From JANLSE01 sp038214135 (GTDB taxonomy: Bacteria; Chloroflexota; Chloroflexia; Chloroflexales; Roseiflexaceae): a stretch of 25,186 bases of DNA. Where the stretch lies: contig JBBQSD010000093.1 in the NCBI GenBank assembly GCA_038214135.1, forward strand, positions 1-25,186, in the 5' to 3' direction. Within the stretch, counting starts at the first letter, position 1. Every line of letters starts with the position of its first letter. Shown in pieces: positions 15,198-22,327 of this stretch. The notes under the pieces are model-generated. The model was not told the origin of the DNA, did no database searches, and was given only the letters and a program-made list of their open reading frames with translations. Made by a program: the position numbers and the translations under genes.

Positions 15198-16355
15198 TTG
15201 ATTGATTATACTGCATTGATGCAGATCTTTTCGGTGCCGCGCCCAAGCGGCAGCCCTGGCGAGCAGCAGACCCTGGTGGCATTGCAGGGCTGGCTTGCAC
15301 AGCGAGGTATCGACTATCAGGTTTCGCGCTTTCGCATATACCCCTATTCCAATGAACTGATCGGCCTGTGGCTGTTGCTCAGTTCTGTGCTGCTCACGCT
15401 GACGGTTGTGCTGCGCTGGCCGTGGCCCATGCTGGTGCTGGTTGGCCTAGCAATGGCCTGCGTTATCGCAAATGTTGTGCTATCCTGGCCGCTTGTCATC
15501 TGGCCGATTGCTGGTACTGGCGAGAATGTGTTGGTGCATTTCACTGCCGCACAGGCGCAGCGCGAGCTTGTGATTGCGACCCATTACGATAGTAAGACGG
15601 AACTGTTTGATCATACGATAACCGGCCAACTGTTTGGTCGGTTATCGCTGTGTATCGGGCTAGCGCTGGTTGTGTTGCTACTTGGTGGATTGGATCGTGC
15701 GTTATTCACCACTGGCTCCCCATGGTCGCTGGCTATCCAGATTGTTAGCCTAATCTTGGTTTTGCCGGTACAGATCGTAGTTGGTGCTGTTGGCCTGAAC
15801 CTGCTGCCAGGGCGCTGGATTCGCCAGAGCCAGGGTGCCATCGATAATGGTGCCGCCTGTGCGATCCTGCTTGGGCTTGCCGAGCAGCTTGCCATCGCAG
15901 ATCTATTACAGAACACGCATGTCACGCTGGCCTTCTTTGGCGGCGAGGAAGTGAGTATGCAGGGCTCACGGGCCTATATTCGCTCACGAACCTGGGCATT
16001 GCCAACAGCCGTGATCAATCTGGAGTTGCTTGGCCAGAACGGGCCGTATGTGCTGTGGCGGTATGAGGGCAATGTGCTAACGAGTGTGCCTACCGATTCT
16101 GCACTCAGCGCACAGGTTGCCAGTATCGTACAGGAACAAACCGGGCAGCCAGCTCAGTTCGTTGGCGGGATCAATAGCGATGGCTACGCATTCATTCAGG
16201 CAGGGTTGCCAACCAGCGTGTTTGGCTCATACGATACGATCCAGGGGGGCAGTGGGCTGCACCGGCCAAGCGATAACCCTGATCGGGTAGTGACAGAGCG
16301 GCTTGCGGAAACGGTCGCAATCCTAGCAGCATTCGTATATCGGTATGATGCGTGA
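15198..16355 (+). CDS. Membrane-embedded M28 family zinc peptidase
   Basis: About 385 residues, with a complete M28 (aminopeptidase Y/S-like) zinc site interrupted by membrane segments. Likely ligands and catalytic residues are His129 and Asp131 ('THYDSKT'), Asp216 ('AIDNGAAC'), Glu250-Glu251 ('FFGGEEVSM'), Glu276 ('INLELLG') and His355 ('LHRPSD'). Four hydrophobic stretches lie between the N-terminal segment and the zinc domain ('IGLWLLLSSVLLTLTVVL', 'MLVLVGLAMACVIANVVL', 'LSLCIGLALVVLLLGGL', 'LAIQIVSLILVLPVQIVV'). The start is uncertain. I prefer the TTG at 15198, which follows an AGGTG site, keeps the family opening 'DYTALMQIFSVPRPSGSPGE' and begins 8 bases after the preceding stop. A GTG at 15165 and an ATG at 15219 are alternatives. 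It could act on peptides, or as a deacetylase-like hydrolase, at the membrane. Confidence 0.85.
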   Translation: MIDYTALMQIFSVPRPSGSPGEQQTLVALQGWLAQRGIDYQVSRFRIYPYSNELIGLWLLLSSVLLTLTVVLRWPWPMLVLVGLAMACVIANVVLSWPLVIWPIAGTGENVLVHFTAAQAQRELVIATHYDSKTELFDHTITGQLFGRLSLCIGLALVVLLLGGLDRALFTTGSPWSLAIQIVSLILVLPVQIVVGAVGLNLLPGRWIRQSQGAIDNGAACAILLGLAEQLAIADLLQNTHVTLAFFGGEEVSMQGSRAYIRSRTWALPTAVINLELLGQNGPYVLWRYEGNVLTSVPTDSALSAQVASIVQEQTGQPAQFVGGINSDGYAFIQAGLPTSVFGSYDTIQGGSGLHRPSDNPDRVVTERLAETVAILAAFVYRYDA

Positions 16356-16388
16356 TATAGCAATTCTAACGTAGGGTTCGCTCGTAGG

Positions 16389-16450
16389 CGGCGGGCTGAA
16401 GCCACGCGGCTATGGTGTGTCGTCTCCTGGCCGCAGGCTTCAGCCTGCGG
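16389..16450. repeat. REP-like palindrome doublet, copy 1
   Basis: CCGCAGGCT-TC-AGCCTGCGG (16431-16450) is a perfect palindromic stem with 9-base arms. A diverged, inverted partner (GCGGGCTGAAGCCACGCGGC) begins at 16391, 20 bases upstream. The same two-part layout recurs at 19675-19735. The copy lies in the 245-base gap between the M28 peptidase and the anti-sigma gene, which otherwise shows nothing recognisable. Confidence 0.75.
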
Positions 16451-16600
16451 ATTCGGAGGTCGGTTGTTGAATCCATCGCGTGTCCATCCATCGCCCGCAA
16501 ACGTACGTACGAGTCATCAACACTATTGTCGGCCCTTCCTCATACGATAGGGTCATCGAACAGCCCGCAAGGGCTATCCAGAGGCTTCTGCGCCATCAGC

Positions 16601-17416
16601 ATGATCAACAATCATCCCCTCGAGTCGATCCCAGCCTTTGTGCTCGGCGTTCTCGATCCCGAGGAATCGCGTGTTGTTGCACAGCATATCGCCATATGTG
16701 CAAGGTGCTCTGCTGAGGCCGACTCTTTTCAGAAGAGTATTGCTGTTGATCAGAGCGAACCTCACGTTTCGCTACGCAGCCATGTGAAACACCGCCTCCT
16801 GGAGCGGATCGCTGCCGATGATCATCGGCCTCTCCATCGTCGGCTGCCTCCATTGCGGAAACCATTGCAGAAACCGCTGCAAAAACCGCCACGCCGCCGA
16901 CAGATTGGCGTTCTGGTTAGTTCAGCCGTGATAGTCGTTATGATGCTGGCCCTGATCTGGTTTCGGGGAGAGCCAGCGACTCCCGCGACGGCGCTTTCGA
17001 ATGATCAGATTCTTGGTGAGCGTGAGATTGCACTTGTGCAGGGCCGCGTCCCTGGTGACAATCGCTTGATCGCGCTGCTGGAGGCCCCGCAAACTGTTGC
17101 GCATGATCTGGTGCCCAATTCGCCAGCATCGGAGGCTCGTGCTGCGTTGTATGTTCACATTGGTGATCCACGGGTTGGTATTCTGATCCGCGATCTGCCA
17201 CCGGCACCGGTTGGCCACACCTACCAACTATGGGTTGCCAATGGTGCTGGGCAGGTATCGTTGGGCATATTTACTGCACGGAGCGATGGAACAACAGAAC
17301 TGATCGCGCTAGCCCCAGCGCCAGTTGATGCCTATACGGATTTTATGGTGACGGTTGAGCCACATGGAGGTGCTATAACACCAAGTTCGGTGATTGTCTG
17401 GCAGGTCAAGTTATAG
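16601..17416 (+). CDS. RskA-like transmembrane anti-sigma factor
   Basis: A 271-residue single-span protein. The N-terminal part carries the zinc-binding anti-sigma signature 'HIAICARC' (His29, Cys33, Cys36; H-x3-C-x2-C), expected to hold an ECF sigma factor inactive. A basic, Pro-rich linker with tandem KPLQ units (about 80-100) precedes one membrane segment (102-121, 'IGVLVSSAVIVVMMLALIWF'). The extracytoplasmic C-terminus ('PPAPVGHTYQLWVANG', 'DFMVTVEPHGGAITPS') matches the anti-sigma-K factor RskA domain. Anti-sigma genes normally follow their sigma gene, but the gene upstream is a peptidase, so the partner is elsewhere. The ATG at 16601 has no good ribosome site; the long upstream extension to 16412 runs through the REP element and is rejected. 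Confidence 0.85.
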   Translation: MINNHPLESIPAFVLGVLDPEESRVVAQHIAICARCSAEADSFQKSIAVDQSEPHVSLRSHVKHRLLERIAADDHRPLHRRLPPLRKPLQKPLQKPPRRRQIGVLVSSAVIVVMMLALIWFRGEPATPATALSNDQILGEREIALVQGRVPGDNRLIALLEAPQTVAHDLVPNSPASEARAALYVHIGDPRVGILIRDLPPAPVGHTYQLWVANGAGQVSLGIFTARSDGTTELIALAPAPVDAYTDFMVTVEPHGGAITPSSVIVWQVKL

Positions 17417-17423
17417 TACTCGG

Positions 17424-17453
17424 TTGACTGCCATGTATCCTGTGCGGTATCAT
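17424..17453 (+). promoter_or_regulatory. Candidate promoter of the 56-residue membrane protein gene
   Basis: TTGACT (17424-17429) and TATCAT (17448-17453) are 18 bases apart, beginning 8 bases after the anti-sigma stop. A second TTGACA (17468-17473) lacks a good -10 partner. The small gene downstream may therefore be transcribed on its own. Confidence 0.45.
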
Positions 17454-17515
17454 ACAGGTGTTCGACGTTGACATGCCCACGGGCTGTCGCGACTAGCGTA
17501 TAAGGAGATGACACC

Positions 17516-17686
17516 ATGGGCAAGATCAGTGGTGCCCTGACATTCTTGTTTGGATTAGCCTTGGGATTGATCGGCGGTGCAGCCCTGATTGCGTATGCCT
17601 ACCAGGCTGCCGGGTTGTACCCACCCGATGACGCAACGATCAAGTTTATTGCACGTGAGCGTGGCTGGCTACGCGACGACGTCTAA
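17516..17686 (+). CDS. Small single-span membrane protein, 56 residues
   Basis: An ATG preceded by AAGGAG at 8 bases opens a 57-codon frame (stop TAA). The product begins MGKISGALTF and has one Gly/Ala/Leu-rich membrane segment (about residues 6-27), then a short soluble tail with 'LYPPDDATIKFIARERGWLRDD'-type composition: an acidic turn and a basic helix. The Gly-rich segment could favour helix packing. The gene sits between an anti-sigma factor and a MITE-like element with its own promoter candidate. I do not recognise the family. The strong ribosome site and the charge asymmetry around the membrane segment support a real gene. Confidence 0.7.
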   Translation: MGKISGALTFLFGLALGLIGGAALIAYAYQAAGLYPPDDATIKFIARERGWLRDDV

Positions 17687-17709
17687 GATCTGGAGCGTTC
17701 TATCGATCT

Positions 17710-17841
17710 TGGGTGCATATAGGATCCTATCCAGATTATGAAACCTGTCAGGTGCGTTGGTAAAGGTTTTACTACGTCCTGATGCGCTTAGTGTCGCACC
17801 TGACAGGTTTACGACTCAAATAGGATTGCTATATGCACCCA
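17710..17841. repeat. 132-bp MITE-like element with nested inverted repeats
   Basis: The ends are TGGGTGCATATAG (17710-17722) and its reverse complement CTATATGCACCCA (17829-17841); similarity continues for about 8 further bases with one mismatch and one gap. Inside, AAACCTGTCAGGTGCG (17741-17756) and its exact reverse complement (17795-17810) form a second, 16-base inverted repeat. There is no coding capacity and no clear target-site duplication. The layout suits a small non-autonomous mobile element or a large palindromic repeat. The right end supplies a TATATG that, with TTTACG 16 bases before it, could act as a weak promoter for the next gene. Confidence 0.75.
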
Positions 17842-17892
17842 ACCACCGGTGTTCTGGTAATCGCGATTCGCAAGACACAGAGGAGTGCCTTC

Positions 17893-19629
17893 ATGGATCG
17901 ACCATGGTTCAGTAGCTACGAGCCACGTGTGCCGCACACACTTCAACTCCCCGAAACGACGCTTAACACGTTTCTGGCCGAGAGTGCCCGCAAATACCCC
18001 TACAATACAGCGACGAATTTTGTGCTGAGCTATGTTGCTGGCGAACGAATAACTGTTGGCGGCCAGTTAACCTACCTGAAGCTTCAGGAACTTGTTGATC
18101 GATTTGCGACAGCACTCTACAGCATTGGCGTGCGTAAGGGTGATCGTGTCGCCTTAATGCTGCCCAATTCGCCGCAGTATGTGATTGCGTTCTTTGCTGC
18201 TGCGAAGATCGGTGCAATTCTTGTCAATAATAACCCGACATATACGGCCCGTGAACTCAAGCATCAGCTTACAGACGCAGGCGCAGAAACGATTATTCTG
18301 TTAAATTTGTTCTGGCCGCGCCTCAAAGAAGTTTTGAGTGAAACGCCGATCAAACGTGTCATTATTAGCTATATCTATGATACGCTTGGTTTTCCATTCA
18401 ACCTGCTTGTGAAATCGAAACAGAAAAAGGATCCAGCCTGGGCAGATGTTGGGCCTGGCGATCAGGTGTTGTTCTTCAAAGAGCTATTGCACAAGCATGC
18501 GCCGACGCCACCGCCCCAACAGGTTTCGCCAGATGATGTGGCCCTGTTCCAATATACTGGTGGAACGACTGGCCTGCCAAAAGCGGCTATGTTAACCCAT
18601 CGCAATCTGGTGACGAATACGCTACAGATTGCTTCCTGGCTGACCGATAAGAAACCAGGGCAGGAAAAAGTGATGGCGGCCATCCCATTTTTTCATGTAT
18701 ATGGGATGACGGTTGCCATGATTTTTGCCGTCTCACTTGGATCTGAACTGGTGATTGTGCCAAATCCGCGCCCGATCGAGAATGTGATGAATATTATCCA
18801 GAAGGAGCGCTGCACGATCTTTCCTGGCGTTCCAGCCATGTATATTGGGATTGTCAATCATCCCAAGGTTGGGCAGTATGATCTAACCTCGGTGCGGGCG
18901 TGTATCAGTGGCTCGGCACCATTGCCAATGGAAATCCAGGAGCGTTTTGGTGAAATCACTGGTGGTCGGTTGGTTGAGGGATTTGGCATGACTGAGCTTT
19001 CACCAGTCTCACATTCTAATCCGGTCTATGGTACGCGCAAGAAAGGCTCGGTTGGTATCCCATTGCCGGAAACCGATGCCAAGATTGTTGATCTCGATAA
19101 TGACGCAGATCTGCCCTTTGGAACCGATAAAGAGGGCGAACTGCTTGTGCGTGGCCCACAGGTGATGAAGGGCTATTGGGGCCGTGATGATGAGACAGCC
19201 CAGACAATCGATGCCAATGGTTGGCTGCGCACCGGCGATATCTGCAAAGTCGATGCTGATGGCTTTTTCTTTATTGTTGATCGCAAGAAGGACATGATCA
19301 TCGCTTCGGGCTTTAAAGTCCTGCCACGCGATGTTGAAGAAGTATTATTCCAGCATCCCAAGATCCTTGAGGCAGTGGTGGTGGGCATACCAAATCCCGC
19401 CCGCGGCGATGATACCGTGAAGGCGTATATTGTGCCGCAACCAGGCCAGCAACCAACAATCGAGGAACTACGCGATTTCTGCAAGGAGCGCCTGGCACCA
19501 TTCAAGATCCCGCGTGAATGGGATTTCCGCGATGAACTGCCCAAGACTATGGTTGGCAAAGTGCTGCGGCGCGTTCTGGTTGAGGAAGAGAAGCAGAAAC
19601 AAAAGGCCATCCCTCCATCCGCAGGTTGA
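17893..19629 (+). CDS. fadD: Long-chain fatty-acid-CoA ligase (AMP-binding family)
   Basis: A 578-residue ANL-superfamily adenylating enzyme that activates fatty acids to acyl-CoA with ATP. Visible motifs: the phosphate loop 'YTGGTTGLPKAAMLTH' (Tyr221-His236), 'GFGMTELSPVSH' (about 360), 'GWLRTGDICKVDADGFFFI' (about 445-463) with the ATP-binding Asp, 'DRKKDMIIASGFKVLPRDVEEVL', and the C-terminal 'KTMVGKVLRR' with the catalytic lysine. This order and the 'VDRKKDMI' hinge are typical of FadD-type ligases. The ATG at 17893 has GAGGAG 8 bases upstream; the frame extends to 17833, but that part comes from the MITE-like element. The last codons (PPSAG-stop) read a 15-base sequence repeated with one change at 19671-19685, so the natural C-terminus may have been altered by a REP copy. 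Confidence 0.9.
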   Translation: MDRPWFSSYEPRVPHTLQLPETTLNTFLAESARKYPYNTATNFVLSYVAGERITVGGQLTYLKLQELVDRFATALYSIGVRKGDRVALMLPNSPQYVIAFFAAAKIGAILVNNNPTYTARELKHQLTDAGAETIILLNLFWPRLKEVLSETPIKRVIISYIYDTLGFPFNLLVKSKQKKDPAWADVGPGDQVLFFKELLHKHAPTPPPQQVSPDDVALFQYTGGTTGLPKAAMLTHRNLVTNTLQIASWLTDKKPGQEKVMAAIPFFHVYGMTVAMIFAVSLGSELVIVPNPRPIENVMNIIQKERCTIFPGVPAMYIGIVNHPKVGQYDLTSVRACISGSAPLPMEIQERFGEITGGRLVEGFGMTELSPVSHSNPVYGTRKKGSVGIPLPETDAKIVDLDNDADLPFGTDKEGELLVRGPQVMKGYWGRDDETAQTIDANGWLRTGDICKVDADGFFFIVDRKKDMIIASGFKVLPRDVEEVLFQHPKILEAVVVGIPNPARGDDTVKAYIVPQPGQQPTIEELRDFCKERLAPFKIPREWDFRDELPKTMVGKVLRRVLVEEEKQKQKAIPPSAG

Positions 19630-19685
19630 TGGATTTTGAGGAAATAATCGGGGGATATAGCATTGCTCATCCATCCGCAGGCTGA
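19615..19685. repeat. Direct repeat joining the ligase gene end to the REP doublet
   Basis: CCATCCGCAGGTTGA (19615-19629) is repeated with one change as CCATCCGCAGGCTGA (19671-19685), 56 bases apart. The first copy supplies the last codons and stop of the ligase; the second opens the REP doublet. Confidence 0.6.
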
Positions 19686-19735
19686 AGCCTGCGGCAAGGG
19701 GACGCTCAACCTTAGCCGCAGGCTTCAGCCTGCGG
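19675..19735. repeat. REP-like palindrome doublet, copy 2
   Basis: A 21-base palindrome-rich arm (19675-19695, starting CCGCAGGCTGAAGCC) and its exact reverse complement (19715-19735) flank a 19-base loop. Each arm is itself nearly palindromic, so the element can fold as one long or two short hairpins. It is a better-preserved copy of the doublet at 16389-16450 and could end transcription from the ligase gene before the CpXC gene. Confidence 0.85.
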
Positions 19736-19762
19736 GACGCGAATGATATCAGGTAATAGACG

Positions 19763-21025
19763 TTGCCGATTTCATACACAGAACCAACGCGACTGATCTG
19801 CCATGCGTGTGGTAAACCGTTTGAAACGGCGATCTGGACGTTGGTTGATGTTGGTGAGCAGCCAGAATTATATGCTGCGCTGCTGAATGGTTCGCTGAAT
19901 CTGACCACATGCCCTCACTGTGGCCAGGCCAACCAGGCCAATAGCCCATTGCTCCTGCATGATCCAGCGCTCCGGCGGGTATACTTTGCGGTTCCCGGCA
20001 ATGCCGATGAGCATATCTGGCGTGAACACGCCCAAACCCTGCTCTATGCGCTGGTTGCTGCGCTGCCGGATGAAGCCCGCCTACCGTATCTTGGCGATGT
20101 GCAGATCTCACAGGGGCTCGATGGCCTGCGCCATTCGCTGCTGCGCCGTGGACGCCGCAATCGGCAAGATCCAGCAGCCCGTGGGCGTACCAATGCCGAA
20201 AGTACGCCAGTACAAGCCACACCTGTAGCTGCTGCCAACCCCTTGGCATCCTCGCCACTGTTGGATTGGGTTCAGGTGCTGCTGGCCACCGATAGCCCTG
20301 CCGAATTTCAGGAAGTTGTTCGCTCATATCCCGAACTGCTGAGCGATGCGGCTGATCGATTGCTTGAGGCATTAGCAGCCGAAGCCAAACGCGCAGGCGA
20401 ACCTGATGCAGTGCGGGCGATCCAGAAGGTTCGCACGACGCTACAGCAGTTGCGGGCTGGTGGTTTTGACACAACCAGTGTAGTGCTTGCCAAGGATGAC
20501 ATACAGCAGCCAATAATGGATGACACAGCGGCATTGCTGGATGAGGTTGCCGCATCCGAATCGCATCCAATCGCCATGGTATTATCGAATGCCGCCTATC
20601 AGGAATTTCTGGCGGCAACATCACCAGAGGATCTCCGCGATGCTGCCCGTGGTCATCCGGCACTGTTGGAACCGGAAACAGATGCGGCAATTGCACAACG
20701 GGCCGAGGAGGCGCTTGATAACGGCAATGAGCGGCTGGCTGCCCTGATCGATCAGCGACGCGAGGCATTGGCCGCATTGCAGCAGGAGCTAACCAATGCG
20801 GCAGCGCTGCTTGAGGCGGTGAAAGCGTTGTTGGCCGCCGAGAGCGAGGAAGATCTGGCCCGCCTGCTTGGCGAATACCCAGCGCTGCTCACCGCTGCCG
20901 CGCAGCAAACACTGATGACACTCGCAGCCGATGCGCGTGCTCGTGATGATGAACACCTCGCCGTCTATGCCGTTGAATGCCGCGCTATGCTGCGCGAAGT
21001 CCGGCGTGGGTTAGAGGCGAGTTAG
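19763..21025 (+). CDS. CpXC-domain protein with three helical repeats
   Basis: A 420-residue cytoplasmic protein. The N-terminal 130 residues carry two Cys pairs, 'CHAC' (Cys13, Cys16) and 'CPHC' (Cys50, Cys53), likely binding zinc in a CpXC-type domain. After a linker (130-160) come three related units at about 166-233, 277-340 and 350-417, each patterned 'LLatdSpeEf..vv..yPeLLs..ad..L..la..a...gd..a...i...r..L'. The same helical repeat is common in multidomain proteins of Chloroflexota and Cyanobacteria, often before CHAT or TPR regions, and suggests a protein-binding scaffold. The start is a TTG at 19763 with AGGT 8 bases upstream; no ATG or GTG fits the conserved opening. It is followed 18 bases later by the alcohol dehydrogenase. 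Its function is unknown. Confidence 0.8.
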   Translation: MPISYTEPTRLICHACGKPFETAIWTLVDVGEQPELYAALLNGSLNLTTCPHCGQANQANSPLLLHDPALRRVYFAVPGNADEHIWREHAQTLLYALVAALPDEARLPYLGDVQISQGLDGLRHSLLRRGRRNRQDPAARGRTNAESTPVQATPVAAANPLASSPLLDWVQVLLATDSPAEFQEVVRSYPELLSDAADRLLEALAAEAKRAGEPDAVRAIQKVRTTLQQLRAGGFDTTSVVLAKDDIQQPIMDDTAALLDEVAASESHPIAMVLSNAAYQEFLAATSPEDLRDAARGHPALLEPETDAAIAQRAEEALDNGNERLAALIDQRREALAALQQELTNAAALLEAVKALLAAESEEDLARLLGEYPALLTAAAQQTLMTLAADARARDDEHLAVYAVECRAMLREVRRGLEAS

Positions 21026-21043
21026 TATACGAAGGATGACGTT

Positions 21044-22204
21044 ATGAACAGCTTTTTTGAATTTGCGCTGCGCCCACGGATACTCTACAAACCAGGCCTG
21101 GTGCGCGAGATGTCCAACGAAATAAGTGGCCTGAATGTGCAGCGAGCCTTCATTGTTGCTGATGCTGGTGTTGAGCGAGCGGGATTGCTGGATACGGTAC
21201 GGGCTGGCCTGGGGAGCAGCGTTGAGTTGTGCGGTGTGTATAGCGATGTTCCCGCCAATTCATCGGTTGCCGCTGTTGAACATGGAGCCGCACTGGCCCG
21301 CGAGGCTGGCGCGGATCTGATAATTGCCGTGGGTGGCGGTTCACCAATCGATACGGCCAAGGCCATCCGCATTCTGCTCACCGAGGGCGGCAATCTGCTC
21401 GATTATCAGGGCTATAATCTGCTGACTCGCCCGCTCACGCCCATGATTGCGATCCCAACTACTGCCGGAACAGGCAGCGAAGTGACGGCCTGGGCCGTGA
21501 TTCGGGATGAGGCCAACGATCTGAAGATTGCGTTTTCTAGCCCGTTTCTTGGGCCAGATATGGCCATCCTTGATCCGGAATTGACACTCTCGCTGCCGCC
21601 ACGGCTTACCGCAGCAACCGGAATGGATGCCCTGACCCACGCGATCGAGTCGTTTGTTGGCCTGAATGCCAACCCGATCACCGATACACTGGGCTTGCAG
21701 GCGATCGATATGATCTCGAATAATTTGCGCGCTGCAACCCATACTGGCAACGATATCGAGGCCCGCGGCCAGATGCTGATCGCCTCGTGTATCGCTGGAA
21801 TTGCCTTTTCAGGCGGCGGTGGTAGCCTGGGGGTTGTGCATGCGCTGGCGCATACGATCGGCGGGCTCTACCAGGTTCATCATGGCACTGCGAATGCTAT
21901 TCTGCTGCCATATGGCATGCGCTTCAATATGGATACCGTCCCCAATCGCTTCTCACGGATCGCACGGGCAATGGGCGTCAATGCGGGCGGGCGGGCGGAA
22001 GATGAAGTCATTGAAGATGGGATCGCCGCAGTTGAGGCGCTGTTGATCGATTGTAATCTGCCATTACGGCTCCGCGATGTTGGCGTCCCACGCGATAACT
22101 TCGAGGGCATGGCCGAAACAGCATTGGGCGATCCGGCGATCTATACCAATCCACGAACCGTTACCGTATTAGATGCTCTCGCACTTCTTGATCTGGCATG
22201 GTGA
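21044..22204 (+). CDS. Iron-dependent alcohol dehydrogenase (group III)
   Basis: A 386-residue enzyme of the Fe-ADH family, interconverting an alcohol and an aldehyde or ketone with NAD(P)H. The cofactor loop 'VGGGSPIDTAKAI' (96-108) and 'TTAGTGSEVTAWAVI' (139-153) are intact. The metal site is complete: Asp195 and His199 in 'GMDALTHAIESF', His266 in 'VVHALAH' and His280 in 'VHHGTANAILLPYGM'. The ATG has GAAGGATG upstream, and the gene lies 18 bases after the CpXC gene, so the two are probably co-transcribed. The substrate cannot be read from sequence; family members act on short alcohols, diols and lactaldehyde. Two aldehyde dehydrogenases and a GMC oxidoreductase occur in the same window, but not in one operon. 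Confidence 0.9.
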   Translation: MNSFFEFALRPRILYKPGLVREMSNEISGLNVQRAFIVADAGVERAGLLDTVRAGLGSSVELCGVYSDVPANSSVAAVEHGAALAREAGADLIIAVGGGSPIDTAKAIRILLTEGGNLLDYQGYNLLTRPLTPMIAIPTTAGTGSEVTAWAVIRDEANDLKIAFSSPFLGPDMAILDPELTLSLPPRLTAATGMDALTHAIESFVGLNANPITDTLGLQAIDMISNNLRAATHTGNDIEARGQMLIASCIAGIAFSGGGGSLGVVHALAHTIGGLYQVHHGTANAILLPYGMRFNMDTVPNRFSRIARAMGVNAGGRAEDEVIEDGIAAVEALLIDCNLPLRLRDVGVPRDNFEGMAETALGDPAIYTNPRTVTVLDALALLDLAW

Positions 22205-22327
22205 TCTGCCTGTTTGGTGCGTATCGTTCATGCTTGTGATAGCGTTCTTGTTTATGTGACCATACAAGGCCCACAACCGGAACGCCGTTCTCAGACCACG
22301 CTGATCGGGACGGATCGTGGAGCGCGT

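Noticed and set aside
16412..16600. N-terminal extension of the anti-sigma protein
   Set aside because: It translates through a REP-like palindrome and has no similarity to the family opening, which begins at the ATG at 16601.
19749..20777. A 342-codon open frame on the minus strand opposite the CpXC gene
   Set aside because: It has no recognisable domain, is rich in Pro/His/Arg/Gln as expected of a shadow frame, and the plus-strand frame has coherent Cys pairs and three internal protein repeats.
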